Position numbers and translations under genes: made by a program
The notes under the pieces: generated by a model
Seen by the model: the letters and a program-made list of their open reading frames with translations, nothing else
Databases searched by the model: none
What the model was told of the DNA's origin: nothing
Shown: positions 55,243-64,000 of the stretch, in pieces
Position numbering within the stretch: the stretch's first letter is position 1
Layout of the letters: every line of letters begins with the position of its first letter
Assembly (NCBI GenBank): GCA_963732095.1
Contig: CAVSZA010000054.1
Coordinates: forward strand, 186,001 to 250,000
Length of the DNA: 64,000 nucleotides
Direction: 5' to 3'
DNA from: AP-15 sp963732095
GTDB lineage: Bacteria > Pseudomonadota > Alphaproteobacteria > ATCC43930 > CGMCC-115725

Positions 55243-56769
55243 CTACGGCCTGACCCATTCGACATTGTCGTCGAGCGGGATGACCGGGCGGGGCAGGCGC
55301 TGCCATTCGAAGCGGTTCAGCATCGGCGAGGTGAGACCGGGAAGGTCGACTTCGACGATCTGGTCCGGGCCGAAAAACTCGTCGAAGCCGCCGCGGAAAT
55401 GCCCGCGCGACTTGACGACGACCGAGCGCGCTTGAGCGATATCGAGCCCCATCATCTCGAAAAAGATCGGATCGGCACACTGCACGCGATGTGAGATCAC
55501 GACCACGGTGATCCCGCCAACCTGGAGGGCGGCGCAGGGTCCGAGCTCCAGCCGCAGCCCGGCATAGATGCCGCGGCGGCCGACGCAATTGCCGTCAGTT
55601 AGTGCGACGACGTTGGCCGGTGCAGTGTAGGGATCGGAGAACTTGGTGGTCTCCGACCGGTTGAACCGCGCCTCGAAATGTGCGCCGACCCCGTGGCGAT
55701 GCGCCTCGGCGGCGAGATCGGGGTCGAAAAAGACGCCGAGCAGCGCGCCGGCCACGCCCGCCTCGTGGAAGGCGCGCAGCAGGAATGTCGTGTTCCCGCG
55801 CCCGCCGCCGCCCGGGTTGTCGGCGACGTCGGCAAAGGCGAGGGCCGGGAGCGAAGTATCGCGCCCGACAGCGAGGGCCTTTTCGACGGCCTCGTCGAGG
55901 GAAGTCAGCCGCGGATAGAAACGTTGCCGATTGGCCCAGCCGAGTTCGGCGATCTCGCCCGCCAGCGCCTCGGCTGTCTGCCGGTCGTGGCGCGCCGTTA
56001 CCACCACAGTCAGGCCGTTTTCGGCGGTGTCGGCAAAGGCAAACCCTCCCATCACCGAGACGTTCATGATCTCGGGCGTCATGCGGCGTTGGCCGAAATC
56101 GATCATCTCCGCATAGGGGCCGGCAGCGGTCAGCATCGTCACGGTCGGCGGCACGATCGGCAGTCGAATGAAGGCGCGCTGCGGCTTGACGCCGCCCAGC
56201 ATCTCGCGGATTGCCGAGGCCGCCTCGGCGCCGCGTTCGCGCATGTCGAGATGCGGGTTGGTCCGATAGCCGATGAACGCGTCGATCGACTGCACCATGC
56301 GCGCAGAGACATTGGCGTGCAGGTCCAAAGTCGCCGCGATCGGCACATCGGGGCCGACGATCTGCCGGACCATCTCGAACAAAACCCCGTCGGGATCATC
56401 CTCCTCGGTCGTTAGCCCCGCGCCGTGTGAGCAGATGTAGACAGCATCCACCGGCAGCGCCGCCCTCAGCCGGCGGGTGATCGTGTCGAGCAGCTCGATA
56501 AAGAAGGCGTGCTCGACCGGCCCGTTGGGCTCGGTCATCGCCAGTGCGATGCCGACCGGCGTCCAGGCGCCAGACGCGTCCATCTCCGTCACAAAGCCCG
56601 GCGTCTCGGGCAGCATCGTCGGGTTCGGCGACCGGGCTTCCGCGACAATCGCATCGCCTTCGAGATGGGTGCGGGCGAGGAAGTGCGCCTTGGTGGCCGC
56701 CGGCGCGAACTTGTTGCATTCGATCGAGAAACCGAGCAACGCGACGCGAGGTGGCGAGCGATCGGCCAT
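55243..56769 (-). CDS. M81-family (MlrC, microcystinase C-like) metallopeptidase
   Basis: About 508 aa from ATG 56769 (MADRSPPRVALLGFSIECNKFAP). The N-terminal MlrC domain carries zinc ligands in SHGAGLTTEEDDPDG, DLHANVS and YRTNPHLDM; the C-terminal MlrC_C domain begins FADVADNPGGGGRGNTT. MlrC ends microcystin breakdown, but the family is broad and acts on varied peptides and amides. It is divergent from the M20 amidase gene, 89 bases apart, so they may share control. Confidence 0.88.
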   Translation of the reverse strand: MADRSPPRVALLGFSIECNKFAPAATKAHFLARTHLEGDAIVAEARSPNPTMLPETPGFVTEMDASGAWTPVGIALAMTEPNGPVEHAFFIELLDTITRRLRAALPVDAVYICSHGAGLTTEEDDPDGVLFEMVRQIVGPDVPIAATLDLHANVSARMVQSIDAFIGYRTNPHLDMRERGAEAASAIREMLGGVKPQRAFIRLPIVPPTVTMLTAAGPYAEMIDFGQRRMTPEIMNVSVMGGFAFADTAENGLTVVVTARHDRQTAEALAGEIAELGWANRQRFYPRLTSLDEAVEKALAVGRDTSLPALAFADVADNPGGGGRGNTTFLLRAFHEAGVAGALLGVFFDPDLAAEAHRHGVGAHFEARFNRSETTKFSDPYTAPANVVALTDGNCVGRRGIYAGLRLELGPCAALQVGGITVVVISHRVQCADPIFFEMMGLDIAQARSVVVKSRGHFRGGFDEFFGPDQIVEVDLPGLTSPMLNRFEWQRLPRPVIPLDDNVEWVRP

Positions 56770-56858
56770 GCGAGTTATCCACAGGGCAGTTTCCGTCTTC
56801 CGCAATCCTAGGCTAGTGTTCGCCGGATCGCCACGGCGGCTCAAAGGAACAGGAAGAC

Positions 56859-58079
56859 ATGCCAAACATCGACGGACAGCGCGTGGTCGCGGATCTGAAG
56901 CGCCTTGCAGAGTTCGGCCGCTACAAAACCGGCGTGCACCGGCCGACTTATTCGCCGGTCGATGTCGAGTCGCGGCATTGGCTGGCCGGAAAGTTCCGCG
57001 AGGCCGGGCTCGAGACGGTGATCGACGGGATCGGCAATGTGATCGGCCGCAATCCCAGGGCGCGGCGCCGGCTGTTGGTCGGTTCGCACAGCGAGACCCA
57101 GCCCTATGGCGGCTGGCTCGACGGCTCCCTGGGGGTCATTTACGCGCTGGAGCTCGCCCGCGCTTTTGCCGACGATCCGGCTTGCGGCATCGAGGTCGCC
57201 GCCTGGGCGGACGAGGAAGGCCATTACGGCAATTACCTCGGCAGCCGCTCGTTCACCGACGCGCTTCCCGAAGACGAGATCGACCAGACCCGCGGCCGCG
57301 ATGACGGAACCCCGTTGCGCGAGGCGCTGGAACGCGCCGGGTTTGCCGGACGGCCGCGCGAGCGGGTCGCTCCGTCGCGTTACGTCGGCTATCTCGAAGC
57401 GCATATCGAGCAGGGCGACACGCTCGATATGACCGGATTGCGCATCGGCGTCGTCGAGACGATCGTCGGCATCTGGAATTACCGGGTCACTCTGGTCGGC
57501 GAACAGAACCATGCCGGCACGACGCGCATGGTGCGGCGCCGGGACGCCGGTGTCGCAATGGTGCGGCTCGCGACGCGCATTCATGACCGGTTTCCGGAAA
57601 TTGCCGGCCCCCGCACGGTGTGGACGATCGGCCGGATGCTGCTCGAACCGAACGCACCCTCGGTCGTTCCCGGCCTCGGCGAGATGCAGGTCCAGTTCCG
57701 CGACGCCGACATCGACCGGCTCGCCGCCCTGGAGAGAACCTTGCAGGAGCTGGTCGGCGAAGCCGACCGGGCGGGGCCGTGCGCCTGCGAGATGGAGACG
57801 ATCGCTCGCACCGAGCCGCGTCCGATGGATCCCGGTTTTCAGGAGCAGATCGAGGCTGCCGCGGAACGGCATGCCCCGGGCATGCACATGCGAATGCCGA
57901 GCGCCGCCGGGCACGACGCCGCGGTGCTGTCATACCGCATGCCGTCGGGCATGATGTTCATCCCGAGCCTGCGCGGGATCAGCCACCACTGGTCCGAGGA
58001 CACCAAAGAGGAAGACATCGTGCTCGGCGCGCAGGTTTTCGCCGACGCCGCCGAGCGCATTCTGCGCTCCGCAGGGTGA
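56859..58079 (+). CDS. Zn-dependent M20/hydantoinase-carbamoylase family amidase
   Basis: A 406-aa amidohydrolase of the allantoate/N-carbamoyl amino acid type. Metal-site motifs: VGSHSETQPYGGWLDGSLGV (His 77), AWADEEGHYGNYLGSR, AHIEQGD and AAGHDAAVLS. The residue after Ser in GSH-S-x is Glu 79, where most relatives have Asp (GSHSDT), an uncommon change near the metals. The dimerisation lid is present (GEQNHAGTTRM). The next gene, a binding protein, starts 4 bases on. Confidence 0.88.
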   Translation: MPNIDGQRVVADLKRLAEFGRYKTGVHRPTYSPVDVESRHWLAGKFREAGLETVIDGIGNVIGRNPRARRRLLVGSHSETQPYGGWLDGSLGVIYALELARAFADDPACGIEVAAWADEEGHYGNYLGSRSFTDALPEDEIDQTRGRDDGTPLREALERAGFAGRPRERVAPSRYVGYLEAHIEQGDTLDMTGLRIGVVETIVGIWNYRVTLVGEQNHAGTTRMVRRRDAGVAMVRLATRIHDRFPEIAGPRTVWTIGRMLLEPNAPSVVPGLGEMQVQFRDADIDRLAALERTLQELVGEADRAGPCACEMETIARTEPRPMDPGFQEQIEAAAERHAPGMHMRMPSAAGHDAAVLSYRMPSGMMFIPSLRGISHHWSEDTKEEDIVLGAQVFADAAERILRSAG

Positions 58080-58083
58080 CGCA

Positions 58084-59010
58084 ATGCCGATTACTCTGCA
58101 AGAAAACCTACGGGGGGTCCTGTACACCCCGTTCTACGCAGCGCTGGCATTGGGCGCGTATCGTCGCGAAGGGGTGGAGGTCGCATTTGTCAGCGCCCCC
58201 GAACCGGCGCGGGCGGTCGAGGGTCTGTTCGCCGGCACCGTCGATGTCGCCTGGGGCGGACCGATGCGCGTCATGCAGACCTATGACCGCCGGCCTGATA
58301 GCGACCTCGTCTGCTTTGCCGAGGCGGTAACCCGCGACCCGTTTTTTCTGATCGGCCGCGAGCCGCGCCCCGATTTCACCTTCGCCGACCTCTATGGCAA
58401 GCGTGTCGCGACGGTCAGCGAGGTGCCGACCCCGTGGCTCTGTCTGCAGGAGGATCTGCGCCGCGCCGGCCTCGACCCGGACGCATTGCCGCGGGTCGCC
58501 GATCGAACAATGGCGGAGAATGTGGCGGCGCTGCGCCGCGGCGAGTTCGATGTCGTGCAGTTGTTCGAGCCGTTTGCCGAGGAGCTGATCGCTGCCGCCC
58601 ACGGCCACCTCTGGTATGCCGCCGCCACCCGCGGGCCCACCGCGTACACAAGCTTCTACACCCCCCGCACGACGCTCACCCCGCGGCGCGAGGAGCTGAA
58701 GAAGCTAGTGCGAGGCCTTTATCGCACCCAGAAATGGCTCCATGCCAGCTCGCCCGAGGCCATCGCCGACGCGGTGCAGTCATTCTTCCCGGCGGTTCCG
58801 GCCGCCCTGCTGCAGGCCGCCATCGCGCGTTATCTCGAGTTGGGCATCTGGGGCGACAACCCGATCCTGCCGCGCGCCGGCTATGAGCGGCTCCGAGCGG
58901 GGCTGATATCCGGCCGCTTCGTCAAACAGGCCGCCCCGTTCGAGCAAGCGGTCGACAACACACTCGCCGAGGAGATCGTCCGCGAGGACCCGCCCGCTTT
59001 GCCTGGATAG
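58084..59010 (+). CDS. NMT1/THI5-like ABC substrate-binding protein
   Basis: A 308-aa protein with the NMT1/THI5 fold: LYTPFYAALALGAYRREGVEV, AVEGLFAGTVDVAWGGPMRVM, KRVATVSEVPTPWLCLQEDL. There is no clear signal peptide, so it may be cytoplasmic, as in some relatives. Genes of the permease and ATPase are not adjacent. Position after the M20 amidase suggests a linked uptake or sensing role for an aromatic, pyrimidine or amide compound. Confidence 0.8.
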   Translation: MPITLQENLRGVLYTPFYAALALGAYRREGVEVAFVSAPEPARAVEGLFAGTVDVAWGGPMRVMQTYDRRPDSDLVCFAEAVTRDPFFLIGREPRPDFTFADLYGKRVATVSEVPTPWLCLQEDLRRAGLDPDALPRVADRTMAENVAALRRGEFDVVQLFEPFAEELIAAAHGHLWYAAATRGPTAYTSFYTPRTTLTPRREELKKLVRGLYRTQKWLHASSPEAIADAVQSFFPAVPAALLQAAIARYLELGIWGDNPILPRAGYERLRAGLISGRFVKQAAPFEQAVDNTLAEEIVREDPPALPG

Positions 59011-59105
59011 CATTGTTCGGCGGTCGACGGGGTGCCGTTGCACCACAAGCCCGACAGACATATAGTCCTGTCGCATAAATCATTAATTCAGCAGGAGAAT
59101 ACTGA

Positions 59106-59294
59106 ATGGCAATCGGCGGAGCACTTCGGGAATGGGATGAGTTAGATTACTTGGCTGCCGGTGGAATGCTTTTGATGACTGGTAGTGTAGTGGCATCGCT
59201 GTTCCCTCCCCTTCGGAGAATGGCAATTTTATTTCCAATGGCAATCGGGGCGGCAATGATGGCGATGGCCGCTTATGGCGCTCGTCAAAAGTGA
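59106..59294 (+). CDS. 62-aa two-helix membrane protein
   Basis: Starts at ATG 59106 behind CAGGAG. Two hydrophobic segments (YLAAGGMLLMTGSVVASLF and MAILFPMAIGAAMMAMAAYG) with a short loop. No family recognised. It lies between the binding protein and the convergent LLM oxidoreductase, and its composition is lower in GC than its neighbours. Confidence 0.55.
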   Translation: MAIGGALREWDELDYLAAGGMLLMTGSVVASLFPPLRRMAILFPMAIGAAMMAMAAYGARQK

Positions 59295-59309
59295 TGACGC
59301 GACGAGTGG

Positions 59310-60323
59310 CTAGGCGCCGCGGCGGACCGCGGGTATGACCTCCTCGGCGAGGATCTGCATCTGCTCGAGGGCGAGGCTGTTGGGCATTCCGGGCCAATGG
59401 AGCGAGGCGACGAGGTGGTTGACCCCGAAGCGCCGCTGCAGATCGATCAGCTGGTCGGCGACCTCGGCCGGAGAGCCGATCAGAAAACGGTCGTCGAGCA
59501 GCTCGTCGAAACCGTGGTCGAAATCGTCCCCCGCCGGCATGACCTTGTCCTGGCCCCATTCGCGGTAGGTCCTGTATTTGACTTCGAGATAGGGCTGCGC
59601 CAACCGGATCGCCTCTTCGCGGGTATCGGCCACGAAGACTTCGCGCCGCATCGGCAATTCGGCCGGGAACGGCTTGCCGTACTCGTCCAATGCCCGCTTG
59701 TAGAGATCCAGCTGCCGAGCCAGGGTCGTCAAAGTGCTGTGCGGGTTGATGTACCAGCAATCGCCGAGCCGCGCCGCGCGCCGGATCGCGGCATCGGCAT
59801 TGGCGCCGATCCAAATGGGCGGCATCGGTTTCTGCAATGGCTTGACCGTGGAGTTCGCGTGGTCGAGTACGAAATGCGAGCCCGCCATATCGACGAAATC
59901 CTCGGTCCACAGCCGTTTGACGGCGAGGAGACACTCCTCGAATCGCCTCGCCGCCTCCTTCCGCGTCAGGCCAAAGGCTTTGAATTCGACGTCGCGGTAG
60001 CCGATGCCGCAGCCAAATACCAATTTCCCGCCGCACATGATGTCCAACGTGGCCAGTTGCTCGGCAATATCCAGCGGCTTGTGCAACGGCAACAGCACGA
60101 GCCCGGAGATGAGCCGCAGGCTCGGCGCCAAGACCGCCGCCTGCGCCAGAAACGGGATCTGCTGCAAGGATTGCAACGGGTGCGCGCTGTAATGCGAGCC
60201 TTTGACCAGCGCATTGAAGCCGAGCTGCTCGGCCCGCATGACGAGGTCGATGTCGTCTGCGAGACGGGCGCGCATGTCTTCCCCCGCGGGGTGCTGGCCA
60301 CGAACGATCAGGCTCAATTCCAT
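59310..60323 (-). CDS. LLM-class flavin-dependent oxidoreductase
   Basis: About 337 aa from ATG 60323 (MELSLIVRGQHPAGEDM). A luciferase-like monooxygenase barrel: ADDIDLVMRAEQLGFNALVKG, FGCGIGYRDVEFKAFGL, PPIWIGANADAAIRRAARLGDC and IGSPAEVADQLIDLQRRFGV. It uses FMN or F420; the alphaproteobacterial context favours FMN. It is divergent from the ThDP enzyme, 90 bases apart. Confidence 0.88.
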   Translation of the reverse strand: MELSLIVRGQHPAGEDMRARLADDIDLVMRAEQLGFNALVKGSHYSAHPLQSLQQIPFLAQAAVLAPSLRLISGLVLLPLHKPLDIAEQLATLDIMCGGKLVFGCGIGYRDVEFKAFGLTRKEAARRFEECLLAVKRLWTEDFVDMAGSHFVLDHANSTVKPLQKPMPPIWIGANADAAIRRAARLGDCWYINPHSTLTTLARQLDLYKRALDEYGKPFPAELPMRREVFVADTREEAIRLAQPYLEVKYRTYREWGQDKVMPAGDDFDHGFDELLDDRFLIGSPAEVADQLIDLQRRFGVNHLVASLHWPGMPNSLALEQMQILAEEVIPAVRRGA

Positions 60324-60413
60324 TGGCCACCTCCGCTTTCCGGCACCCCGGACATTGTCTTCCGACCTCCGACGATGCAAGCTCGGCGGAGCCGCACGCA
60401 AGGGAGGAATGCG

Positions 60414-62154
60414 ATGACGATCGAGCCTATGCTGACCGAAGAGACACCGGCGAACGCGCTGGTCGCGCGGGTTCTCGAAGAGGCGGGGATCGAGATGGTC
60501 TTCGGCATTTCCGGCGGACACACCGGTCGGATCGTGTCGGGGCTCAGCCAGTATCAGAATTCAGTCCGCACCGTGCTGGTGCGCGAGGAATCGCTGGGCG
60601 GCGTCATGGCGGAGGTTTATGGCCGGCTGACGCGGCGGCCGGGTGTATTGCTCGGGCAGGGTCCGTGGGTGCTCGGCAACGGCCTTCTCGGGACGATCGA
60701 GGCACATCTGTCGAGCTCGCCGATGCTGCTGTTGACCGATTTCAGCGACGCGCCGCGCTTTAGCTTGCATGCGCCCTACCAGCAAGCGACCGGCGACTGG
60801 GGCAGCTGGGACGCGCGCCGCGCCTTCAGCGGCGTCACCAAGCACGTCATGCAGGCGCACGACCCGATCGCCGCCGTGCAGGCCACCCAACTGGCGATAA
60901 AGCACGCGCTCGCCGGCCAGCCAGGGCCGGTCGCGGTGCTCTACAGCCACGATTCATTGGCCGGCTCGGTGATGCCCGAACTCGCAGCCGATGCTCTACC
61001 CGACCCGGCACTACCTCCCCTCCCCTCCCCCGCCTGCCGAGACGCGGCAGGTCGAGGCGGCCGCGACGGCAGTGCTGGCGGCCCAGAAGCCGGTGCTGAT
61101 CGCCGGCAACGGCGTCCGCATCGCGCAGGCCTATGACCAGCTGCGCCGGCTCGCCGAGACGGCTGGGTTGCCGGTGGCGACGACCGCAGCCGGCAAGGGC
61201 TGCTTCGCCGAGACCCACCCCTTGGCGCTCGGCGTGTTCGGCACCTTCGGCACCGCGGCGGCGAATGCCTGTATCGCCGAGGCCGATCTCGTCCTTGTCA
61301 TCGGCTCGAAACTGTCGCCGAGCGATACGGCGTGGGAGAACCGCGCCTTGCTCAACCCGACGCGGCAGAATTTCGTGCAGCTCGACATCGAGCCGCGCAA
61401 CGCGTCGTGGAACTATCCGGCCGAGCATGTGCTTATCGGCGACGCTGCAATCGTCCTCGATCAGCTGATCGACGAACTCCGGTCGCGCAGCGGCGATCGC
61501 CGGGAGCAGGCGGAGCGCCGCGTCGCCGCCCATCGCGAGCGGCTCGGCTACTTCAACGACCGCGCCTATTTCGCCGATGACCAGCCGATCCTGCCGCAGC
61601 GCGTCATCGGCGAATTGCAGCGCAACCTGCCGGATGATGCGATCGTCACCTGCGACGCCGGCGAGAACCGCATCATGATGACGCATTTCTATCAGACGAA
61701 GCGGCACGAGGGCTTCCTGCAGGCGGCCGGTTCGGGACCGATGGGCTTTGGCATCCCGGCGGCGCTCGGGGCCAAGCTCGTGCATCCCGACCGGCCGGTT
61801 GTCGCGGTATGCGGCGACGGCGGGTTCGCGATGACAATGAACGGGCTGATGACGGCGATCGAGCAGGACATCCCGATCATCACCGTCGTCTTCAACAATA
61901 AGGCGCTTGGGTGGGTATTGCACGGCTCGGGCCGGTTCGCCGCCGAATTCAACGATTTCAACCATGCCGAGATCGCCAAGGCGATGGGTTGCCGCGGCGT
62001 CCGGGTCACCGATCCGGCGGCATTGGGACCCGCCTTGCGCGAGGCTCTCGCCGCGCGCGCCCCGACCGTCATCGACGTGATGACATCGCTCGAAGTCACC
62101 TTCGCCGACATCACCTCGCAATTGGCCAAGGACGCCTCACCGCGCCGCCGATGA
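60414..62154 (+). CDS. thiamine-diphosphate-dependent enzyme (AHAS/benzaldehyde lyase superfamily), one frameshift
   Basis: About 579 aa after removing one base at 60979-60980 (SVMPDSQPMLYPTRHYLP). N-terminal ThDP PYR domain (MVFGISGGHTGRIVSGLS, VREESLGGVMAEVYGRLT), central domain (VLIAGNGVRIAQAYDQL) and C-terminal PP domain with the metal site CGDGGFAMTMNGLMTAIEQDI and NNKALGW. The start ATG 60414 follows AGGGAGG. The reaction could be a decarboxylation or a carboligation; context with an LLM enzyme and an enoyl-CoA hydratase does not settle it. Confidence 0.88.
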
Positions 62155-62239
62155 CGATGACGGCCAACAGCCAGTAGAGTGGCGGGCGCTTTGAATTTTA
62201 AGATGTGTGGCTCGGCAATAGCGCTGGAGGAAACGAGGG

Positions 62240-63040
62240 ATGGCGGAGACGCGCGCAACGAACTTGGTCGAATACGCCTGCCGCGACCAGGTTGCGACCC
62301 TGACTCTGAACCGGCCGGAAAGGCTCAATGCGTTTTCGGACGATCTGGTGCGGCATCTGGCGGACGCGCTGCGCCGCTTCGACCTCGACCCGGCGGCGCA
62401 GGTCGCGGTGATCTGCGGCAATGGACGAGCCTTCTCTAGCGGCGCCGATGTGCATCAGCGCCAGCTGCGCAGGCGCGAGGAATTCCTGGAGCACGGCGGG
62501 CCGCAAGGCTGGGGCGCCAATTCCGGCGATCTCTTCACCCGGTCGGTCAATTGGAAACCGGTCATCGCCGCGCCGCACGGCTATGCGATGGGCCTGGCGC
62601 TCGGCATCGTGCTCGAATGCGACCTGATCGTCGCCGCGGCCGGCACCAAGTTCCAGGTGACGGAGACCTCGCGCGGCCTCGGCGGCGCAAAATATTGGGC
62701 CCTGTTGAATTTCCGCGGCGCCGCCGCCTTCGCGACCGAAGTCACGTTGACCGGCCGCTTTTTCACCGCCGATGAGGCACTCGCCGCCGGCATCATCAAC
62801 CGCGTCGCGCCAGAAGGCCGCCATCTCGAGGTCGCCCACGAGCTTGCCGCCGAAGTTGCTAAGAACCCGCCGCTCTCGGTTCGCGCGACGGTCCGCACCC
62901 GCCGCTGGTACATGGATCAGCTCGAGCGCGAAGTGACGATGCAGACCGCTCCCTTGAAGCTCTACCTCACCGAAGACTTCCAGGAAGCCGCCCGCGCCTT
63001 CGCCGAGAAACGCCCGCCCGGCCCGTTCAAGGGGCGTTGA
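62240..63040 (+). CDS. enoyl-CoA hydratase/isomerase family protein
   Basis: A 266-aa crotonase-fold protein. The oxyanion hole signatures are GRAFSSGADVHQ and HGYAMGLALGIVLECDLIVAA. One of the two usual catalytic Glu is replaced around FQVTETSRGLGGAKY, so hydratase or another crotonase chemistry is possible. It starts 85 bases after the ThDP gene, on the same strand. Confidence 0.87.
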   Translation: MAETRATNLVEYACRDQVATLTLNRPERLNAFSDDLVRHLADALRRFDLDPAAQVAVICGNGRAFSSGADVHQRQLRRREEFLEHGGPQGWGANSGDLFTRSVNWKPVIAAPHGYAMGLALGIVLECDLIVAAAGTKFQVTETSRGLGGAKYWALLNFRGAAAFATEVTLTGRFFTADEALAAGIINRVAPEGRHLEVAHELAAEVAKNPPLSVRATVRTRRWYMDQLEREVTMQTAPLKLYLTEDFQEAARAFAEKRPPGPFKGR

Positions 63041-63144
63041 CCGAGCATCCCGGCGGCGCCATGGAGAAGACGGAGATCGAACCCAACAACGAGCGCCGCA
63101 ATGAGATATGCGAAATGCAAGAAGGGCGTGACCGAGGTGCGGCA

Positions 63145-63383
63145 ATGACCGACACTGTCAACATCCGCGGTGGCGAAGACGAAGCTTTCCAAGCTCGTGA
63201 ACCGCGCCGCCGCCGGAGAGGAGATCGTCATCGCCAAAGCGGGCAGGCCGAAAAGCAAAGCTGGTGCCTTATCACCCGGCCGGGAAAACGCGCCGGTTTC
63301 GGCGGAACCTGCTCGGAACCACCTATATTGCCGATGATTTCGACGGGCCCCTGCCGCATAAACTGCAGAAGTATTTAGAGTAG
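63145..63383 (+). pseudogene. orphan Phd/YefM-type antitoxin, two frameshifts
   Basis: Removing one G at 63169-63170 and one A at 63251-63254 gives a 78-aa protein: TVNIRVAKTKLSKLVNRAAA, EEIVIAKAGRPKAKLVPYHP, ending DFDGPLPHKLQKYLE. This is the Phd/YefM fold with the usual IAKxGRPxAKLVP hairpin. Neither strand nor frame downstream shows a PIN or Doc toxin, so it is an orphan. Confidence 0.75.
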
Positions 63384-63627
63384 GATCCGTCGCCTCACCC
63401 TCCTCGAAAATTGAAGATGATCCGCCAGTTGGCAGCGAGCGCCTCCCAACCGCGCGAATGGGCGGTGAGAAGTATGCAGTTCCGGACATCAGTTGACATT
63501 TCTATTGGCTGCGGCTTTGAATCCCGTCTCGGCGCTGAGACAGGTATTTGGCGGGGTTATATCGGCCAAAGCCTTCCTTCGTGGCTCCCTCACATTCAAA
63601 CAGTGGAAGTTGATTTGCGGTAGGCGC

Positions 63628-64000
63628 ATGAGGAACATACCGCTTTCTACACTGTGGGTGAATCTGATCGTCATCTCAGGAACATGGGGCAGCAGCTTCG
63701 TTTTCGTGAAAATTATTACGGAGTCGATGCATCCTTTCGCGTTCGCGGCGTCACGAGGGTTCATCGCCATGTCGGCTCTGCTCGCTTGGCTGGCACTGCA
63801 GACCCGATCGCCGCTTGCTTACGACCTCCCGCCGCCGTCGCCGCCTTGGACGAACATCGTTCACATGGTGGTTCTCGGGACCACCAATGGGTGGCTGACC
63901 AACGTTCTGGTCGCCGTGGCAGTCAGCCGGGTCGACAGCGCCGTGGTCGCGATGCTGCAAGCGTCTGTCCCGCTGATGGTCGCGGTGTTGGCGCATTTTC
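63628..64000 (+). CDS. EamA-type (DMT) transporter, 3' end outside the window
   Basis: From ATG 63628, LWVNLIVISGTWGSSFVFVK is the DMT first-helix motif (GxxWG/S); then PFAFAASRGFIAMSALL and TNGWLTNVLVAVAVSRVDSAVV, further helices of the ten-helix EamA repeat. The frame is open to the right edge; about 124 codons are visible. Substrate unknown: such carriers export amino acids or other metabolites. Confidence 0.75.
   Translation, partial: MRNIPLSTLWVNLIVISGTWGSSFVFVKIITESMHPFAFAASRGFIAMSALLAWLALQTRSPLAYDLPPPSPPWTNIVHMVVLGTTNGWLTNVLVAVAVSRVDSAVVAMLQASVPLMVAVLAHF

Noticed and set aside
59397..60413. Long N-terminal extension of the ThDP enzyme
   Set aside because: It is antisense to the LLM oxidoreductase; the real start at 60414 has a ribosome site.
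1..64000. CRISPR array or prophage
   Set aside because: No regularly spaced repeats, Cas genes, capsid, terminase or integrase genes were seen.

Overview
The window is a GC-rich stretch of an alphaproteobacterial chromosome. The gene families and the order twin-transmembrane protein / cobalamin adenosyltransferase / etfB / etfA / hydroxyacyl-CoA dehydrogenase point most to Hyphomicrobiales or a close relative; this is inference from synteny, not a taxonomic assignment. Genes are mostly short metabolic operons, with no rRNA, no complete tRNA and no CRISPR array.

Layout. 0-3.2 kb: end of a Tad pilus/secretion locus (tadC, a TadG-like protein, two TadE-like pseudopilins). 3.3-7.6 kb: a membrane hybrid histidine kinase divergent from a BTAD/TPR regulator. 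7.6-16.5 kb: housekeeping and catabolic genes (DUF4142 protein, C26 glutamine amidotransferase, thioesterase, tRNA adenosine deaminase, amidohydrolase, PAS hybrid kinase, enolase-superfamily dehydratase, broken NHL protein, secreted glycine-zipper protein). 16.5-23 kb: a damaged, repeat-rich region with a thiolase-like/OB-fold gene pair joined in frame by a GC-rich repeat, an IS110 element between REP-like sequences, a 3' fragment of a xanthine-dehydrogenase gene, and a fused remnant that looks like a type I Zorya anti-phage system (zorA start joined to a zorD helicase). 23-29.5 kb: molybdenum hydroxylase operon with two tandem catalytic subunits, one 2Fe-2S and one FAD subunit, and a MoaD-like gene. 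29.6-39 kb: arfB, an SDR, a Baeyer-Villiger monooxygenase stub, then the twin-TM/adenosyltransferase/ETF/hydroxyacyl-CoA dehydrogenase set, interrupted by 4.2 kb holding a PEP-CTERM protein behind a sigma-54-type promoter and a second, decayed TadG/TadE/TadE set. 39.2-47.8 kb: an HNH endonuclease and an ABC uptake operon with two permeases and four tandem paralogous Tat-type binding proteins plus the stub of a fifth; no ATPase is present. 47.8-63 kb: phosphatase, epimerase, MaoC-like protein, NHL protein, YqgE, acetamidase/formamidase, an ada/2OG-oxygenase alkylation-repair pair, M81 and M20 hydrolases with a NMT1-type binding protein, an LLM oxidoreductase, a ThDP enzyme and an enoyl-CoA hydratase. 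The window ends in an orphan Phd-like antitoxin and the start of an EamA transporter.

Reading caution: at least 20 single-base frameshifts in 13 otherwise well-preserved genes can be seen, and nearly all sit in short homopolymers. This is what uncorrected long-read sequencing errors look like, so I annotate these genes across the shift and do not call them dead on that basis alone. The fragments at 19.6, 22.5, 31.2, 47.6 and 54.9 kb are different: they lack large parts of the gene and are real remnants.
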